Origin: a virus
Virus record (IMG/VR): IMGVR_UViG_3300030419_000485
Location: 1-54,115 of that record
Length of the DNA stretch: 54,115 nt
Reading direction: 5' to 3' (one strand)
Shown: one piece after another, positions 44,639-52,436 of the stretch
How positions within the stretch are numbered: position 1 is the first letter of the stretch
Layout: every line of letters starts with the position of its first letter
The notes under the pieces: generated by a model
Told to the model about the DNA's origin: nothing
Database searches by the model: none
What the model saw: the letters and a program-made list of their open reading frames with translations, nothing else
Program-made: the position numbers and the translations under genes

Positions 44639-47083
44639 CTATGCAAAGAAGTATTCCGAATTAATAACAGTCTCCAAATCAAAACTACCTTGGGACGGTG
44701 GTTCTGGTAAGTTAACTCCGAGATGTCTTTCGACATCATACTTAAACTGCTCAAGACAATTGTACCTATGCATCCTAAGGAACTCTTCTCTTATTAAATC
44801 CCTCATAACAGGGACAAAGTTAGGATGACAACCATAGGAATCATGTATCATACAGAAGTCTTCGATATCATAACCGATCATTCGGTCGATTGTCAAGAAC
44901 ATATGAGCAGCATCTAAAGAATGAATGTAGTTTGGTGCAATAGCTTGACGTGCTGACCGAGGATCAGGGTCATCTGTCCGTACAAAAAAATTCAATTCTT
45001 TATTATTAAATAATTTTGCTATTGACCTACGGGTCTGTGTCTTGGTATAATAGTGCATCACCCTGAAGCCACTAGGAGTTACCCAAGACAAGTGTTTATT
45101 ATTATTACTAGCAACATCAGACACTTCCTTCAGCCAAGCTTTACCACTATTTGAATGAACCAATGTCTGGTCAAGGGCAGCTTTGATTGCACGAGCAAGC
45201 TCAACAATAGCACCACCTCTATTTTCTTTTGGAACCCAGTCAAGATGTCCTTCAACTCTAATATATTTCTGAATACCATAAAAAGTAAGACCGTATGCCT
45301 CACACATGGTGCTTCTCTTTGTTACGTTGCGGTGTATGCCCTCGTTCCAGTGTTCGGAGAATGCCTTTAGCCAAGAGTTTTCATCAGCCTTGAATAAGCA
45401 GTAGTCTGTTGTCTTATCAGCAACAAACTGATATAGATCTTCCGGCTTATCAGAAGGGGCGACACCAGTTAGGTGTGCAATAGTTTGATCACGCATAATA
45501 GCTGACCAGTGTTGGTTCCCGTTACACTTACCATCTAATTGGACAGGGATATCCGAGCACCCATCTTCCTTCATGACATCAAAGATAGAACTGAGTCGTT
45601 GGAATGACTTATTCTTTTTCTTTGCATCATCAATCCATTCTGTATTCTTATAAGGATCTTCTGATATTCTTTTGAGCATGTCCCAGTTGTCATCTACCCA
45701 CTGAACACGCTCATCAAATGACACTTTGTCCTGATCAAAGAGGTTGGCAAGGTGCACCTTCCTCCAGTACTCACCTTCTTCTGTCAATCTTCGTCTACTA
45801 GCCAAGCGAATAAGACCACGATCAAAATCAGAAGACTGAGGTGATAGTAATTCGCAAACGGTGTATCCACGACCACGGAAATCAAGAGTCCACACATGAT
45901 AAAAGTATTCCCAATCCAGTAAGTCTTCAGCCAGTCGAATCCGAACGAGCATCCGTCCTCGTTTCTGTTCATCTTTATACCATTCCCCCCACGACTCCTC
46001 CTTGAGCTGCATCCATTTGGCCTGTTCTTCTTTAGTCCCATCTATAGGGTAAGGAGCACTGTACATAAACTCCTCGAACGAATAGAAGGGAAGATTGGCC
46101 ATGCCTGTGTTGTTCTCAAACAGGTTTTTCATTACCTCTAAAACCTCGCCGTTGACAGACCACTCTGTTTTCATTACAGCATTAAGGCCACGGAGCACAA
46201 GCTCAGAGGGCTCAGAAAACTTCTGTTGTTTCTTTTCATCACCAAAAAAATTATCTTTGTATCTCTGAACCACTGGCTTGCGTAGGTTGGTGTGGATATA
46301 CCCACCACTCGCTGCCTCGGTGTGATCTATAGGCGGTATAAGCATTGGTCTATAGACTAGCGTAGAGTTTTGAAGTATCTCGTGTCTGTTGTGTAATTCT
46401 TTTAATATCTCAGGATGAAACTCTACAAAGGAATAAGTTCTATAGCTCTTCCGCACCTTAACCTTTTCTTTTCTAATAATAATTATATTAGATGACGCAG
46501 CAATTTCCAACATGTGGTGACCAAAGCTATGCTTCTGTCTTGCACTAAGCTTTATATTCTTCTGCATTTTTTTAGCAAAGGCATTACATCTTTTAATAGT
46601 CCAGTTCTTAATAAACTTAGATTGTTTCTTCCAATCCTGATAATGATCTTCTTTGGCACGCTGGTATGCAATAATATCACAGGCATCACTGGCTATTTGT
46701 GTTGCTATCTTTTGTGCAAGTGGCGGTGTGTGTATGTGATCAGAGTATAAATGTCCCCAGAACGATGGAGTAAACCAGTGACGAACGATAGCTCGTATCG
46801 TAATGTCTGCTAGCTTGCGAGCACCTAGCTCAAGCAAGGGATACAGCCAATCAGGAGAACGGGATGCGCCCTCACATATGGTATCAATCCATTGTTGATA
46901 ACTCTCTTCCAGTTCATGAACAGATGAATCAATAAGACATTGCTCAGGGATACCCTCATCTGGTGCACGATCATAGTCTGACCAGTAGCGGTGTCTACCG
47001 TATTCAAGCATGTCTTGCTCATACCTAAGCTGCCCATTGTGACGGGCTAACTGAACGTCTTCAGTTTCTGCATCCCATATCAT
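44639..47083 (-). CDS. T7-like single-subunit DNA-dependent RNA polymerase
   Basis: An 814-residue polymerase. Catalytic motifs are complete: DFRGR at 401-405, motif A DGKCNGNQHWS with Asp517, motif B KRSTMCEAYG with Lys589 and Tyr597, and motif C HDSYG with Asp748. Their spacing matches T7 RNA polymerase. It transcribes middle and late phage genes from its own promoters. The ATG overlaps the stop of the 89-aa gene, with GAGGA ten bases upstream. Early expression from a host or other promoter upstream is expected. The promoters it recognises were not found by eye. Confidence 0.97.
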   Translation of the reverse strand: MIWDAETEDVQLARHNGQLRYEQDMLEYGRHRYWSDYDRAPDEGIPEQCLIDSSVHELEESYQQWIDTICEGASRSPDWLYPLLELGARKLADITIRAIVRHWFTPSFWGHLYSDHIHTPPLAQKIATQIASDACDIIAYQRAKEDHYQDWKKQSKFIKNWTIKRCNAFAKKMQKNIKLSARQKHSFGHHMLEIAASSNIIIIRKEKVKVRKSYRTYSFVEFHPEILKELHNRHEILQNSTLVYRPMLIPPIDHTEAASGGYIHTNLRKPVVQRYKDNFFGDEKKQQKFSEPSELVLRGLNAVMKTEWSVNGEVLEVMKNLFENNTGMANLPFYSFEEFMYSAPYPIDGTKEEQAKWMQLKEESWGEWYKDEQKRGRMLVRIRLAEDLLDWEYFYHVWTLDFRGRGYTVCELLSPQSSDFDRGLIRLASRRRLTEEGEYWRKVHLANLFDQDKVSFDERVQWVDDNWDMLKRISEDPYKNTEWIDDAKKKNKSFQRLSSIFDVMKEDGCSDIPVQLDGKCNGNQHWSAIMRDQTIAHLTGVAPSDKPEDLYQFVADKTTDYCLFKADENSWLKAFSEHWNEGIHRNVTKRSTMCEAYGLTFYGIQKYIRVEGHLDWVPKENRGGAIVELARAIKAALDQTLVHSNSGKAWLKEVSDVASNNNKHLSWVTPSGFRVMHYYTKTQTRRSIAKLFNNKELNFFVRTDDPDPRSARQAIAPNYIHSLDAAHMFLTIDRMIGYDIEDFCMIHDSYGCHPNFVPVMRDLIREEFLRMHRYNCLEQFKYDVERHLGVNLPEPPSQGSFDLETVINSEYFFA

Positions 47084-47349
47084 TCGCCAAGTTCCTCCCG
47101 AAGTTTATCGTATTCTTCTTGGGTGATTCTACCAAAGGCAAGCTCATAATTAAGATCATACAATTCTTTTGATACTTTTCTTTCTGATCCCTCAAATTGT
47201 AGATTGTTTGGTGTGTAAGTTTCAGGGATATGATATCTATTGCCACCTCTTGCGACATGGGCTTCTCTCTTGCGCTTTTTTTCCCGCAACTTCTTCCAAT
47301 GCTTATGCGCATTAAAACTTCCACCAACTCTTTGTTCATCTGATTGCAT
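47080..47349 (-). CDS. Small basic hypothetical protein before RNA polymerase (89 aa)
   Basis: The ATG has AAGGAG nine bases upstream and the stop overlaps the RNA polymerase start. The N-terminal half is Lys/Arg rich (HKHWKKLREKKRKRE), the C-terminal half acidic and helical. The overlapping frame at 47061-47339 lacks an SD and is rejected. Function unknown; tight linkage suggests co-translation with the polymerase. Confidence 0.7.
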   Translation of the reverse strand: MQSDEQRVGGSFNAHKHWKKLREKKRKREAHVARGGNRYHIPETYTPNNLQFEGSERKVSKELYDLNYELAFGRITQEEYDKLREELGE

Positions 47350-47376
47350 GCATGCTCTCCTTATAAAATGAACAAG

Positions 47377-47398
47377 CCCACTCCCCCGAAGGGGAGGG
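47377..47398 (-). terminator. UUCG-loop hairpin after DUF932 gene
   Basis: On the minus strand CCCTCCCC is followed by TTCG and GGGGAGTGGG, an eight-pair stem with one bulged T and a stable UUCG tetraloop. The bases after it (CTTGTTCATTTT) are moderately T-rich. It may be a partial terminator or an RNase III site between the early genes and the polymerase unit. Confidence 0.65.
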
Positions 47399-47411
47399 AC
47401 CGTTCGTTACC

Positions 47412-48380
47412 TCACATAGCGAGGGCGTGCTGCATAACCTTTCGGCTATCAACAGAACCCTTACCGTTGAGGTTACTGTAAGCTTTGGATGCTACCGTTG
47501 CCTGCCTACCCCGAGCAGCTTGCTTGTGCTGGATATGGTTGGTCACGGCATTGACAGCGAGCCAATAGCTTGCAGGATTATCAACCGACTCACGCTCAAA
47601 GGTGTTGTCCCATGTTCCAATGGTAGCAACAGCCTTCGTGTGTTCCTTCTCTTCCTCAGGAGTAGTCGGTTGAGTGGGGATTTCACCATTCATATGTTGA
47701 TACACATCGAAGAAGAATCGACGTAGTGCATCATGACTGATGGGACATTGGGCCAGCGTTGTGACCTGTGATCGGAAGAGGTTACCAGTCTCTCGATACT
47801 GAGAGATGATATCCTTTGCCTCTTGCATCTTAATGTCCATGTCACCATGGTGTTTGATCGTCAGCTTGTTCTGAGTGTTCTGAGCTAGTGCCATATCCAT
47901 AGTGTTCTTACACACAACACGGATAGACGTAGGCTTGACAACGAGGGAACTCTTACCATCGTGTCCCCAGAACAGAGCCATGTATCGTTCGACAGTATCG
48001 TTAGCCGAAGCGTCAAACGAATCCTGATGCAGCAACAGGTAGCACTTGCGTCCACCTTGGATAGAGCCAGCCGACTCGACTGTAGCTACATCACTGAAGT
48101 ACTCAGCAAGGCGGAACACTTCTTCATTCTCAACAACTTGATACTGAGGTGATACAATACCAAGTATCTCTTGAGTATCAGTACGTACTGTGGCACGGTA
48201 TTCGTCAGTCCAAATACCATGTGTACTAATACCATTAGTTTTCTCAACGCCCCAACCCAATCCGGATTCCCGGAGGGCAGAGTTAAGACTTAGTGTGTCA
48301 TCTACTACATTGCCTAGCCCGTGCCAAGCTTTTTGCTTATAGTAAACAGCACTATCGTTTTGTGTCATCTCGTGAGCCAT
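47412..48380 (-). CDS. DUF932 family protein (322 aa)
   Basis: The gene has AGGAG eight bases before the ATG. Family features are the N-terminal AWHGLGN motif, a GVEK...YRATVRTD segment, ILGIVSPQYQVVENEEVF, and a VVCKNTMDMAL segment. DUF932 (phage/plasmid-like) proteins are widespread in phages and plasmids, with no established biochemical function. Its early location suggests host takeover or DNA protection, but that is a guess. Confidence 0.88.
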   Translation of the reverse strand: MAHEMTQNDSAVYYKQKAWHGLGNVVDDTLSLNSALRESGLGWGVEKTNGISTHGIWTDEYRATVRTDTQEILGIVSPQYQVVENEEVFRLAEYFSDVATVESAGSIQGGRKCYLLLHQDSFDASANDTVERYMALFWGHDGKSSLVVKPTSIRVVCKNTMDMALAQNTQNKLTIKHHGDMDIKMQEAKDIISQYRETGNLFRSQVTTLAQCPISHDALRRFFFDVYQHMNGEIPTQPTTPEEEKEHTKAVATIGTWDNTFERESVDNPASYWLAVNAVTNHIQHKQAARGRQATVASKAYSNLNGKGSVDSRKVMQHALAM

Positions 48381-48528
48381 TAGAATCTCCTATTGAATCG
48401 CTCGACAGATCTTCCCAGTCCTCGTCTTCCCAGTCCTTGAGGATTTTCTTAGCCTTGGACCTTTTGACGTATGACTGTTTCTTTTTGGGAGGCTTCTCCC
48501 TTTTTTCTTTGCGATGTGTCCTACCCAT
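48352..48528 (-). CDS. Small charged hypothetical protein (58 aa)
   Basis: The ATG at 48528 or an in-frame GTG at 48537 could start it; neither has a clear SD. The N-terminal half is very basic (HRKEKREKPPKKK), the C-terminal half acidic and Ser/Asp-rich. It overlaps both neighbours. Function unknown; lower confidence because of the weak start. Confidence 0.5.
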   Translation of the reverse strand: MGRTHRKEKREKPPKKKQSYVKRSKAKKILKDWEDEDWEDLSSDSIGDSNGSRDDTKR

Positions 48529-48536
48529 TTCATGCA

Positions 48537-48890
48537 CTAATCATAGAGTTCACGGGCAAGATCTTCATCATACCAACCATCCTCTATCTCTTCCCAGTTC
48601 TCTTCATCAAGATCTTCGGGATAGAATCCAAAGAATTCTAGTAACAGTTCCGCATCCTTACCACAAACATCAACCTCAAGTTCAATCTCACTTAGATTAG
48701 ATTCTAATGTAAGGATACCAGCGAAGCCCAAGGACTTCATATCGACAGTGGTATTACGACTACCGGGATACCTATAAGTTCTAGGTTCAACTATTGTGGT
48801 GCCATCAGCATCCATTTCACCAAAGAGATGTAGTAATAGGTCACCCTCTTTAATTGTTGAGCTAATTTCTTGAATTGTTCTTGATTTCAT
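48537..48890 (-). CDS. Acidic hypothetical protein (117 aa)
   Basis: The start overlaps the preceding stop (ATGA) with GAGGT nine bases upstream. The protein is rich in Glu/Asp/Leu, with a beta-rich middle and an acidic C-terminal helix. No motif is recognised. It belongs to the coupled run of early genes. Confidence 0.65.
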   Translation of the reverse strand: MKSRTIQEISSTIKEGDLLLHLFGEMDADGTTIVEPRTYRYPGSRNTTVDMKSLGFAGILTLESNLSEIELEVDVCGKDAELLLEFFGFYPEDLDEENWEEIEDGWYDEDLARELYD

Positions 48891-49090
48891 TCGTCATCTA
48901 CCTCGTACCAATGTGTATCTAAATTACCATCTTCACAGTAAGCTTCGAATTTCTCACAAGCTTCCCAGTAATTAAATCTACAGTCTTCTAAAACCTCGTG
49001 ATATTTGTCCATGGCTTCATCCATATCTTCAGCCTCAATGGTACAGCCATAGCAGTTGAAGTCATCAATCATTACTTTGAACTTTGGCAT
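48887..49090 (-). CDS. Small acidic protein, DpnD/PcfM-like (67 aa)
   Basis: SD GGAG lies seven bases before the ATG. It begins with a beta strand, then a TIEAEDMDEAMDKYHEVL helix: the pattern of a strand followed by an A-E-S/D-x-x-E-A helix found in DpnD/PcfM-like small proteins. It contains four Cys. The next gene upstream (80 aa) has the same design, suggesting duplication. Function unknown. Confidence 0.65.
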   Translation of the reverse strand: MPKFKVMIDDFNCYGCTIEAEDMDEAMDKYHEVLEDCRFNYWEACEKFEAYCEDGNLDTHWYEVDDE

Positions 49091-49307
49091 TCTCTTGCTC
49101 CGTTAACCACTCATCATATTTAACGCTTTCGATTTCCCAGCCTTGAATCTCACCGTCGTGAGTTTCCCAATCTTCCCAATCGTAACCATCGGGATCGTCC
49201 GTAAACAACTTATATGCTTGTTCTTCTGACTCAGCTTCCACATAAGCTACGGCAGTTTCCCAAGTTTGACTTGTTACATCGATAGTAACTTGATATATCT
49301 TTTTCAA
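49065..49307 (-). CDS. Small acidic protein, paralogue-like to neighbour (80 aa), TTG start
   Basis: It starts at a TTG at 49307, eight bases after GGAGG and overlapping the previous stop. The layout is a strand (YQVTIDV) followed by an AYVEAESEEQAYKLF helix, then an acidic Trp/Asp-rich tail. It resembles the 67-aa product in design. Function unknown. Confidence 0.65.
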   Translation of the reverse strand: MKKIYQVTIDVTSQTWETAVAYVEAESEEQAYKLFTDDPDGYDWEDWETHDGEIQGWEIESVKYDEWLTEQENAKVQSND

Positions 49308-49543
49308 AACGGTACCTCCGCACGTTCGTGTGCTTCCATAGCATTAACTAGCCAATCATAAAGTTCTTTATCTTGGACCAATAGAAGTTCTCCATCGAAT
49401 CCTTCAAGCCAGATCATTCTACTATGAAAGTTATCTTCAGCTCTCCATAGTTCTTCAATAATATATTTATCATCCCCAATAACTAAGGATGATCTAGTAG
49501 TTCTTGAGATCATATCTGTTCTAATTGTTGAGGCATCATTCAT
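49304..49543 (-). CDS. Small hypothetical protein (79 aa)
   Basis: The ATG at 49543 has GGAGAG about seven bases upstream. The product has alternating strands and an acidic Trp-rich C-terminal helix. No family is recognised. It overlaps the 80-aa gene by four bases, part of the early run. Confidence 0.6.
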   Translation of the reverse strand: MNDASTIRTDMISRTTRSSLVIGDDKYIIEELWRAEDNFHSRMIWLEGFDGELLLVQDKELYDWLVNAMEAHERAEVPF

Positions 49544-49561
49544 GATTCTCTCCATGATTTT

Positions 49562-49795
49562 CTACGACCCTTTGGTTTTCTTGCGAGGTCGTGATACTTT
49601 ATATTCCTTAGCTTCGTATGACGGCTTGCGTCCACGCCACATCGTGTTGAGTTCCTTTGCTTCTTTCTTGGCTTCAGAAGCTTTAGCCCATAACGCTGGA
49701 TGAGACTTGTATGAATCGGTTTTACTATTGTACGTGTGAGATTCCACAAGCCATCCAATATCTTCAACCCATACGCCCCATTTCTTGTTTGCCAT
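49562..49795 (-). CDS. Small basic hypothetical protein (77 aa)
   Basis: SD GGGAG lies about eleven bases before the ATG. It is rich in Lys and Trp with a basic C-terminus (SRPRKKTKG). The N-terminal WGVWVEDIGWLVE strand pair suggests a small beta-hairpin domain. It overlaps the preceding gene by 32 bases. Function unknown; nucleic-acid binding is possible. Confidence 0.65.
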   Translation of the reverse strand: MANKKWGVWVEDIGWLVESHTYNSKTDSYKSHPALWAKASEAKKEAKELNTMWRGRKPSYEAKEYKVSRPRKKTKGS

Positions 49796-50039
49796 GAACG
49801 AGTATCTCCCTTCGATGGATCATAACCTTAGGGATCTTAGTTACATGTCCGCATTCCTTGTCACCTAAGCTGTCAGTAATAGCCACATAATCCTCATGAT
49901 CTACTAAGACAAACCCCACGGTTTGCATGATCGGAGGCTCAACCTTAGCAGATTCCATGGCCTCTGTCAAGTCCATCCATCCAGTATCTCCTAAAGTTTC
50001 TGCGTCTACCCACCAGATGTGGTGAATCTCAGGTTTCAT
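49764..50039 (-). CDS. Conserved small phage protein of unknown function (91 aa)
   Basis: SD AAAGG is at a suitable distance. It has the pattern VDAETLGDTGW...PPIMQTVGFVL...DYVAITDS...VTKIPK, a layout often seen in small phage proteins without known function. It overlaps its upstream and downstream neighbours. Early expression is expected from position. Confidence 0.65.
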   Translation of the reverse strand: MKPEIHHIWWVDAETLGDTGWMDLTEAMESAKVEPPIMQTVGFVLVDHEDYVAITDSLGDKECGHVTKIPKVMIHRREILVHGKQEMGRMG

Positions 50040-50272
50040 TCCATGCCTTTCATAAAGTTGTTTATAGATGTCTCCGGTGTTTCATCGTACCGGGTGCAGT
50101 ATAAATCCATATAGTCATCGACATTACCTTCAGCATCAGCCCTAAAGATCATAGTCTCATAACCCGAGTCAGCCTGAGGCCACTCGATTTTAGAGACAAG
50201 ATAATAATCAGAGTCAATAGACCAGAGTGTCTTGTCATCCCCTACTTGTTTAATGTACTTCGGTGTCTTCAT
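50036..50272 (-). CDS. Small hypothetical protein (78 aa)
   Basis: The start overlaps the preceding gene by 23 bases, with AGAGAG upstream. The sequence is acidic with several Tyr and a LWSIDSDYYLVSK strand pair. No family is recognised. Confidence 0.6.
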   Translation of the reverse strand: MKTPKYIKQVGDDKTLWSIDSDYYLVSKIEWPQADSGYETMIFRADAEGNVDDYMDLYCTRYDETPETSINNFMKGME

Positions 50273-50411
50273 TCTCTCTTAAGAACCAGATAGTGTTACT
50301 ACATACAATACGGCACATGTGCTCGTTGCCATTTCCAATTTTATATGTGATCCACTCCGGTTCTTCTCCATAATAATCTTCACATTGGATATCATCTAAA
50401 TCGTCCATCAT
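50250..50411 (-). CDS. Small acidic hypothetical protein (53 aa)
   Basis: Tandem ATGs at 50411/50408 follow AGGAT by about five bases; the longer frame overlaps the 55-aa gene without an SD. It has three Cys and an acidic N-terminus. Function unknown. Confidence 0.55.
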   Translation of the reverse strand: MMDDLDDIQCEDYYGEEPEWITYKIGNGNEHMCRIVCSNTIWFLRENEDTEVH

Positions 50412-50559
50412 TTTTAATCCTATTAAGTGCTTTTTCAAGCTTTGAAGTTCCACGGTTTTTAGTAATGAAACTAGCAAGTTCTTCAGTAGACCATTTAAGT
50501 TTCACAGCTACACGAAATACTTCAGCGTGTACATCATCTGTGTGCTGTCTTCTTAGCAT
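50392..50559 (-). CDS. Small basic helical hypothetical protein (55 aa)
   Basis: A short ORF from the ATG at 50559, inside the end of the 120-aa gene, to a stop at 50392. It encodes an amphipathic, Lys/Arg-rich two-helix protein (AVKLKWSTEELASFI, SKLEKALNRIK). The SD is weak (GGAAGC), so translation is probably coupled. It fills a gap that otherwise has no gene. Confidence 0.5.
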   Translation of the reverse strand: MLRRQHTDDVHAEVFRVAVKLKWSTEELASFITKNRGTSKLEKALNRIKNDGRFR

Positions 50560-50896
50560 TCAGTCGCCGCTTCCAATCATCCTTCCATTGGATATAAAGC
50601 GGGGGCAAATCAGATCGACGGCGGGTTCCTTTAGTGGGTGTACCCTGTCCTGTTTTCTCGTTATGATCCCAGTCTTCTTCATAAGCTTCAATAGGCTCAT
50701 ATACATTACATGATTCTTGAAGCTCTGTCAAGGGGTAATCCATCTTTTCTGGATTAATTTTTGTATCATGGTTACGCTGAGGTACCCATGCTTTCTTCTT
50801 CTTGTCCCATCGTTGGTCTACGATGGTAGAAGCACGGTGGTCACGCCAGTTGGTGTACCACTTGCCCGGTTTATTCTTTGCACCTAGTCCTAGCAT
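50534..50896 (-). CDS. Basic hypothetical protein (120 aa)
   Basis: SD AGGAG lies six bases before the ATG. It is rich in Lys, Arg, Trp and Asp, with a KWYTNWRDHRAST segment and a basic C-terminus. Upstream (50909-50927) is a small hairpin (ATAAGT/ACTTAT) that could influence its mRNA. No family is recognised. Confidence 0.65.
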   Translation of the reverse strand: MLGLGAKNKPGKWYTNWRDHRASTIVDQRWDKKKKAWVPQRNHDTKINPEKMDYPLTELQESCNVYEPIEAYEEDWDHNEKTGQGTPTKGTRRRSDLPPLYIQWKDDWKRRLNAKKTAHR

Positions 50897-51001
50897 TATA
50901 TACTCCTAATAAGTGAAGGAACTTATGACTCTTGGTGTTCCCGTTGACCTCACCTAGCCTCCATCGCCATGCTCTGCTGTCTAGGGTAGCCCAAAGATCT
51001 A

Positions 51002-51184
51002 TTAAGTGTCTATGTCTGGATCTTCAGCAACAGTTGTCACATCAGACACTGAAGGCTTAAGGGTACCTAAGTACTCCTTGAGAGCCTTATCTTTGTCGAC
51101 TAGGTAATCCCAACCGAAGTTGTCTACCCATTCGACATAACCCTTCTCTTCTAGCCAGAGAAGATAGCTTTTCATGGCCCCCAT
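51002..51184 (-). CDS. Small hypothetical protein (60 aa)
   Basis: The ATG at 51184 overlaps the preceding stop (TGATG). An ATG four codons in, after a GGGGGCC run, is an alternative start. The product has an amphipathic Leu/Trp/Glu helix and an acidic C-terminus. Function unknown. Confidence 0.55.
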   Translation of the reverse strand: MGAMKSYLLWLEEKGYVEWVDNFGWDYLVDKDKALKEYLGTLKPSVSDVTTVAEDPDIDT

Positions 51185-51642
51185 CAGCAGACACTGAAGC
51201 CACCGCATTCGCGGAGGAATCCGATGAAGTCTTGGACGTGGGACTTGCTTACACGATAGTCATCCTTGAAGTCAGGATCTCCACAGTCCCATGTGATGAC
51301 ATCGCCTTCCTCTTTGAGTAGGTCTTCCATGGCATCAGCCAAGGCATCACAGTCAGCTTGGTTGTCGAGGCCATACCCGTCGTTGAGGCCCATGTGGGCC
51401 AAGGTGTTCTCTGGTATGCCAAGTTCATGACGCTCATTGGCATAATAAATCATGTCAAGAATGGGTCGCCAAGCCCATACGTTAGCCCGGAAGTAAACAC
51501 CGGGGTTCTCATTGGAGTACTTGTGATCAGCCTCAAAGAAAGCATCTCGCTCTTCCGTAGTGCAAGTGCTCCAATCAGGTTGATCAGGCTTTACGCTGTA
51601 CTCTTTGATTTTCGGGTTGATCCCGAACACGTCCATACCCAT
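51184..51642 (-). CDS. Conserved early phage protein (152 aa)
   Basis: SD AGGAG lies eight bases before the ATG. The N-terminus MGMDVFGINP followed by VYFRANVWAWRPILDMI matches a widespread uncharacterised phage protein pattern. It is the first gene after a long structured leader and an extended -10 promoter, so it probably heads the main early operon. The function is not known. Confidence 0.75.
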   Translation of the reverse strand: MGMDVFGINPKIKEYSVKPDQPDWSTCTTEERDAFFEADHKYSNENPGVYFRANVWAWRPILDMIYYANERHELGIPENTLAHMGLNDGYGLDNQADCDALADAMEDLLKEEGDVITWDCGDPDFKDDYRVSKSHVQDFIGFLRECGGFSVC

Positions 51643-51665
51643 AGCAGTTCTCCTGTGTTGAGGGT

Positions 51666-51674
51666 ATTATAACA
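51666..51674 (-). promoter_or_regulatory. Extended -10 host-type promoter for early operon
   Basis: The minus strand reads TGTTATAAT, a perfect TATAAT with the TGn extension, about 24 bases before the 152-aa start codon. There is no good -35 box at 17 bases, which extended -10 promoters can do without. It would be read by host sigma70-type polymerase. Confidence 0.6.
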
Positions 51675-51823
51675 TAATCTGTATCCAAGGGATACCAGAG
51701 TCAAGGTCGATGGGTAAACTATTCCCATAAGCCATAACGACAAGTTATGCTTGCTGGTAAGTTGGTATTCAACTTGCCGCCTGACTGCTGCTCCGCATTG
51801 ATCCGCCCTAGCTGGGTGCTCAC

Positions 51824-51836
51824 GTTGCTTTGCAAC
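51824..51836 (-). promoter_or_regulatory. Short hairpin with AAA loop (candidate hairpin promoter B)
   Basis: The minus strand reads GTTGC-AAA-GCAAC: five base pairs closing a three-base loop. N4 virion polymerase promoters have 5-7 bp stems and three-base loops with a central purine. It shares the core GC-AAA-GC with the hairpin at 52411 and lies upstream of the first operon gene. Confidence 0.35.
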
Positions 51837-52006
51837 ACCTTTACCTCCTAGCAATCCAAGGTATATTCAGTCACAACTATGATCCATGTATGATCGTACA
51901 CTTCACATATCTCTGATATCCCTTGGGTACAGAAAAGGGGTGGGGTTTTGATGAAGCAGACCCCATACTGCTAGCAATTTTGTAGAGATGCCGTACTCTA
52001 GGGCTT

Positions 52007-52056
52007 ACGCCCCTAAGGTACACCCACATCGGCGGATGTACCTTAGGGACGGGCGT
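52007..52056 (-). other. Long hairpin (about 16 bp with bulge)
   Basis: The arms at 52007-52022 and 52037-52056 pair as ACGCCC plus CTAAGGTACA, with a four-base bulge in the second arm and a 14-base loop. It lies 50 bases after the stop of the 60-aa gene. There is no T run after it, so an RNase processing site or a stable RNA end is more likely than an intrinsic terminator. Confidence 0.6.
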
Positions 52057-52106
52057 GTGTCCTTCTGTAGTGGACCACACGCCACGTCTCCGTGGGTTGG
52101 GTTGGG

Positions 52107-52289
52107 TCAGGCCTTGGGGGCCCGACGTTCGAGTTCAGCTAGAGCCAGCTCACGCTTCTCGTCGCTGGTGTTGTCCATCGTGGCGATGTTCACCAACTGG
52201 TGCGTGTCGGTCTTGCTGTAGTCAACGACCTTGGTCTTGATGCCGAGGCTCTTGCTGACTGCTGCCATACGCTTGTCGAAATCCTTCAT
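52107..52289 (-). CDS. Small early hypothetical protein (60 aa)
   Basis: The ATG at 52289 has AAAGGA about ten bases upstream; the longer frame lacks one. The protein is charged and helical (FDKRMAAVSKSLG, SDEKRELALAELERRA) with a basic N-terminus. It sits between two long non-coding regions, so it may be among the first genes expressed. No family is recognised. Confidence 0.65.
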   Translation of the reverse strand: MKDFDKRMAAVSKSLGIKTKVVDYSKTDTHQLVNIATMDNTSDEKRELALAELERRAPKA

Positions 52290-52410
52290 AGTGAGGAGTC
52301 CTTTCCGGTTTGGGGAAAAGAGCAGGGGGTATCCGCGGAAACCCACGATAGGCTCCGCTACGGTTACCCACAGCACGGTATAGACTGTCCGGTCAGTCAT
52401 ATAACTAAAG

Positions 52411-52425
52411 GGGAGCTTTGCTCCC
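52411..52425 (-). promoter_or_regulatory. Short hairpin with AAA loop (candidate hairpin promoter A)
   Basis: The minus strand reads GGGAGC-AAA-GCTCCC: six base pairs with a three-base loop, followed by CTTTAGTT. It fits the hairpin promoter design of N4 virion polymerase, and lies 122 bases before the 60-aa start. A weak intrinsic terminator is the alternative reading. Confidence 0.35.
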
Positions 52426-52436
52426 ATAGACCAAAG

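Larger units (their letters stand above)
51643..52106 (-). other. Structured non-coding leader between early genes
   Basis: These 464 bases contain no credible ORF; the frames at 51591-51854 and 51877-52080 lack SDs and family features. The region has at least six inverted repeats: 51710-51728, 51756-51778, 51824-51836, 51941-51965, 51973-51990 and 52007-52056. It also has an extended -10 promoter at 51666. The hairpin at 51941-51965 is followed on the minus strand by CCCCTTTTC and may terminate transcription from the right. It may hold a promoter cluster, processing sites or a small RNA. Confidence 0.6.

Noticed and set aside
47061-47339. 92-aa frame overlapping the 89-aa gene and the RNA polymerase start
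   Set aside because: The 89-aa frame has AAGGAG at good distance and a coupled stop; this one has neither.
51591-51854. 87-aa minus-strand frame covering the start of the 152-aa gene and part of the leader
   Set aside because: It overlaps a better-supported gene in another frame, has no SD, and runs through several hairpins.
51877-52080. 67-aa minus-strand frame in the structured leader
   Set aside because: No SD, odd composition, and it contains the large hairpin; the region is better read as non-coding.
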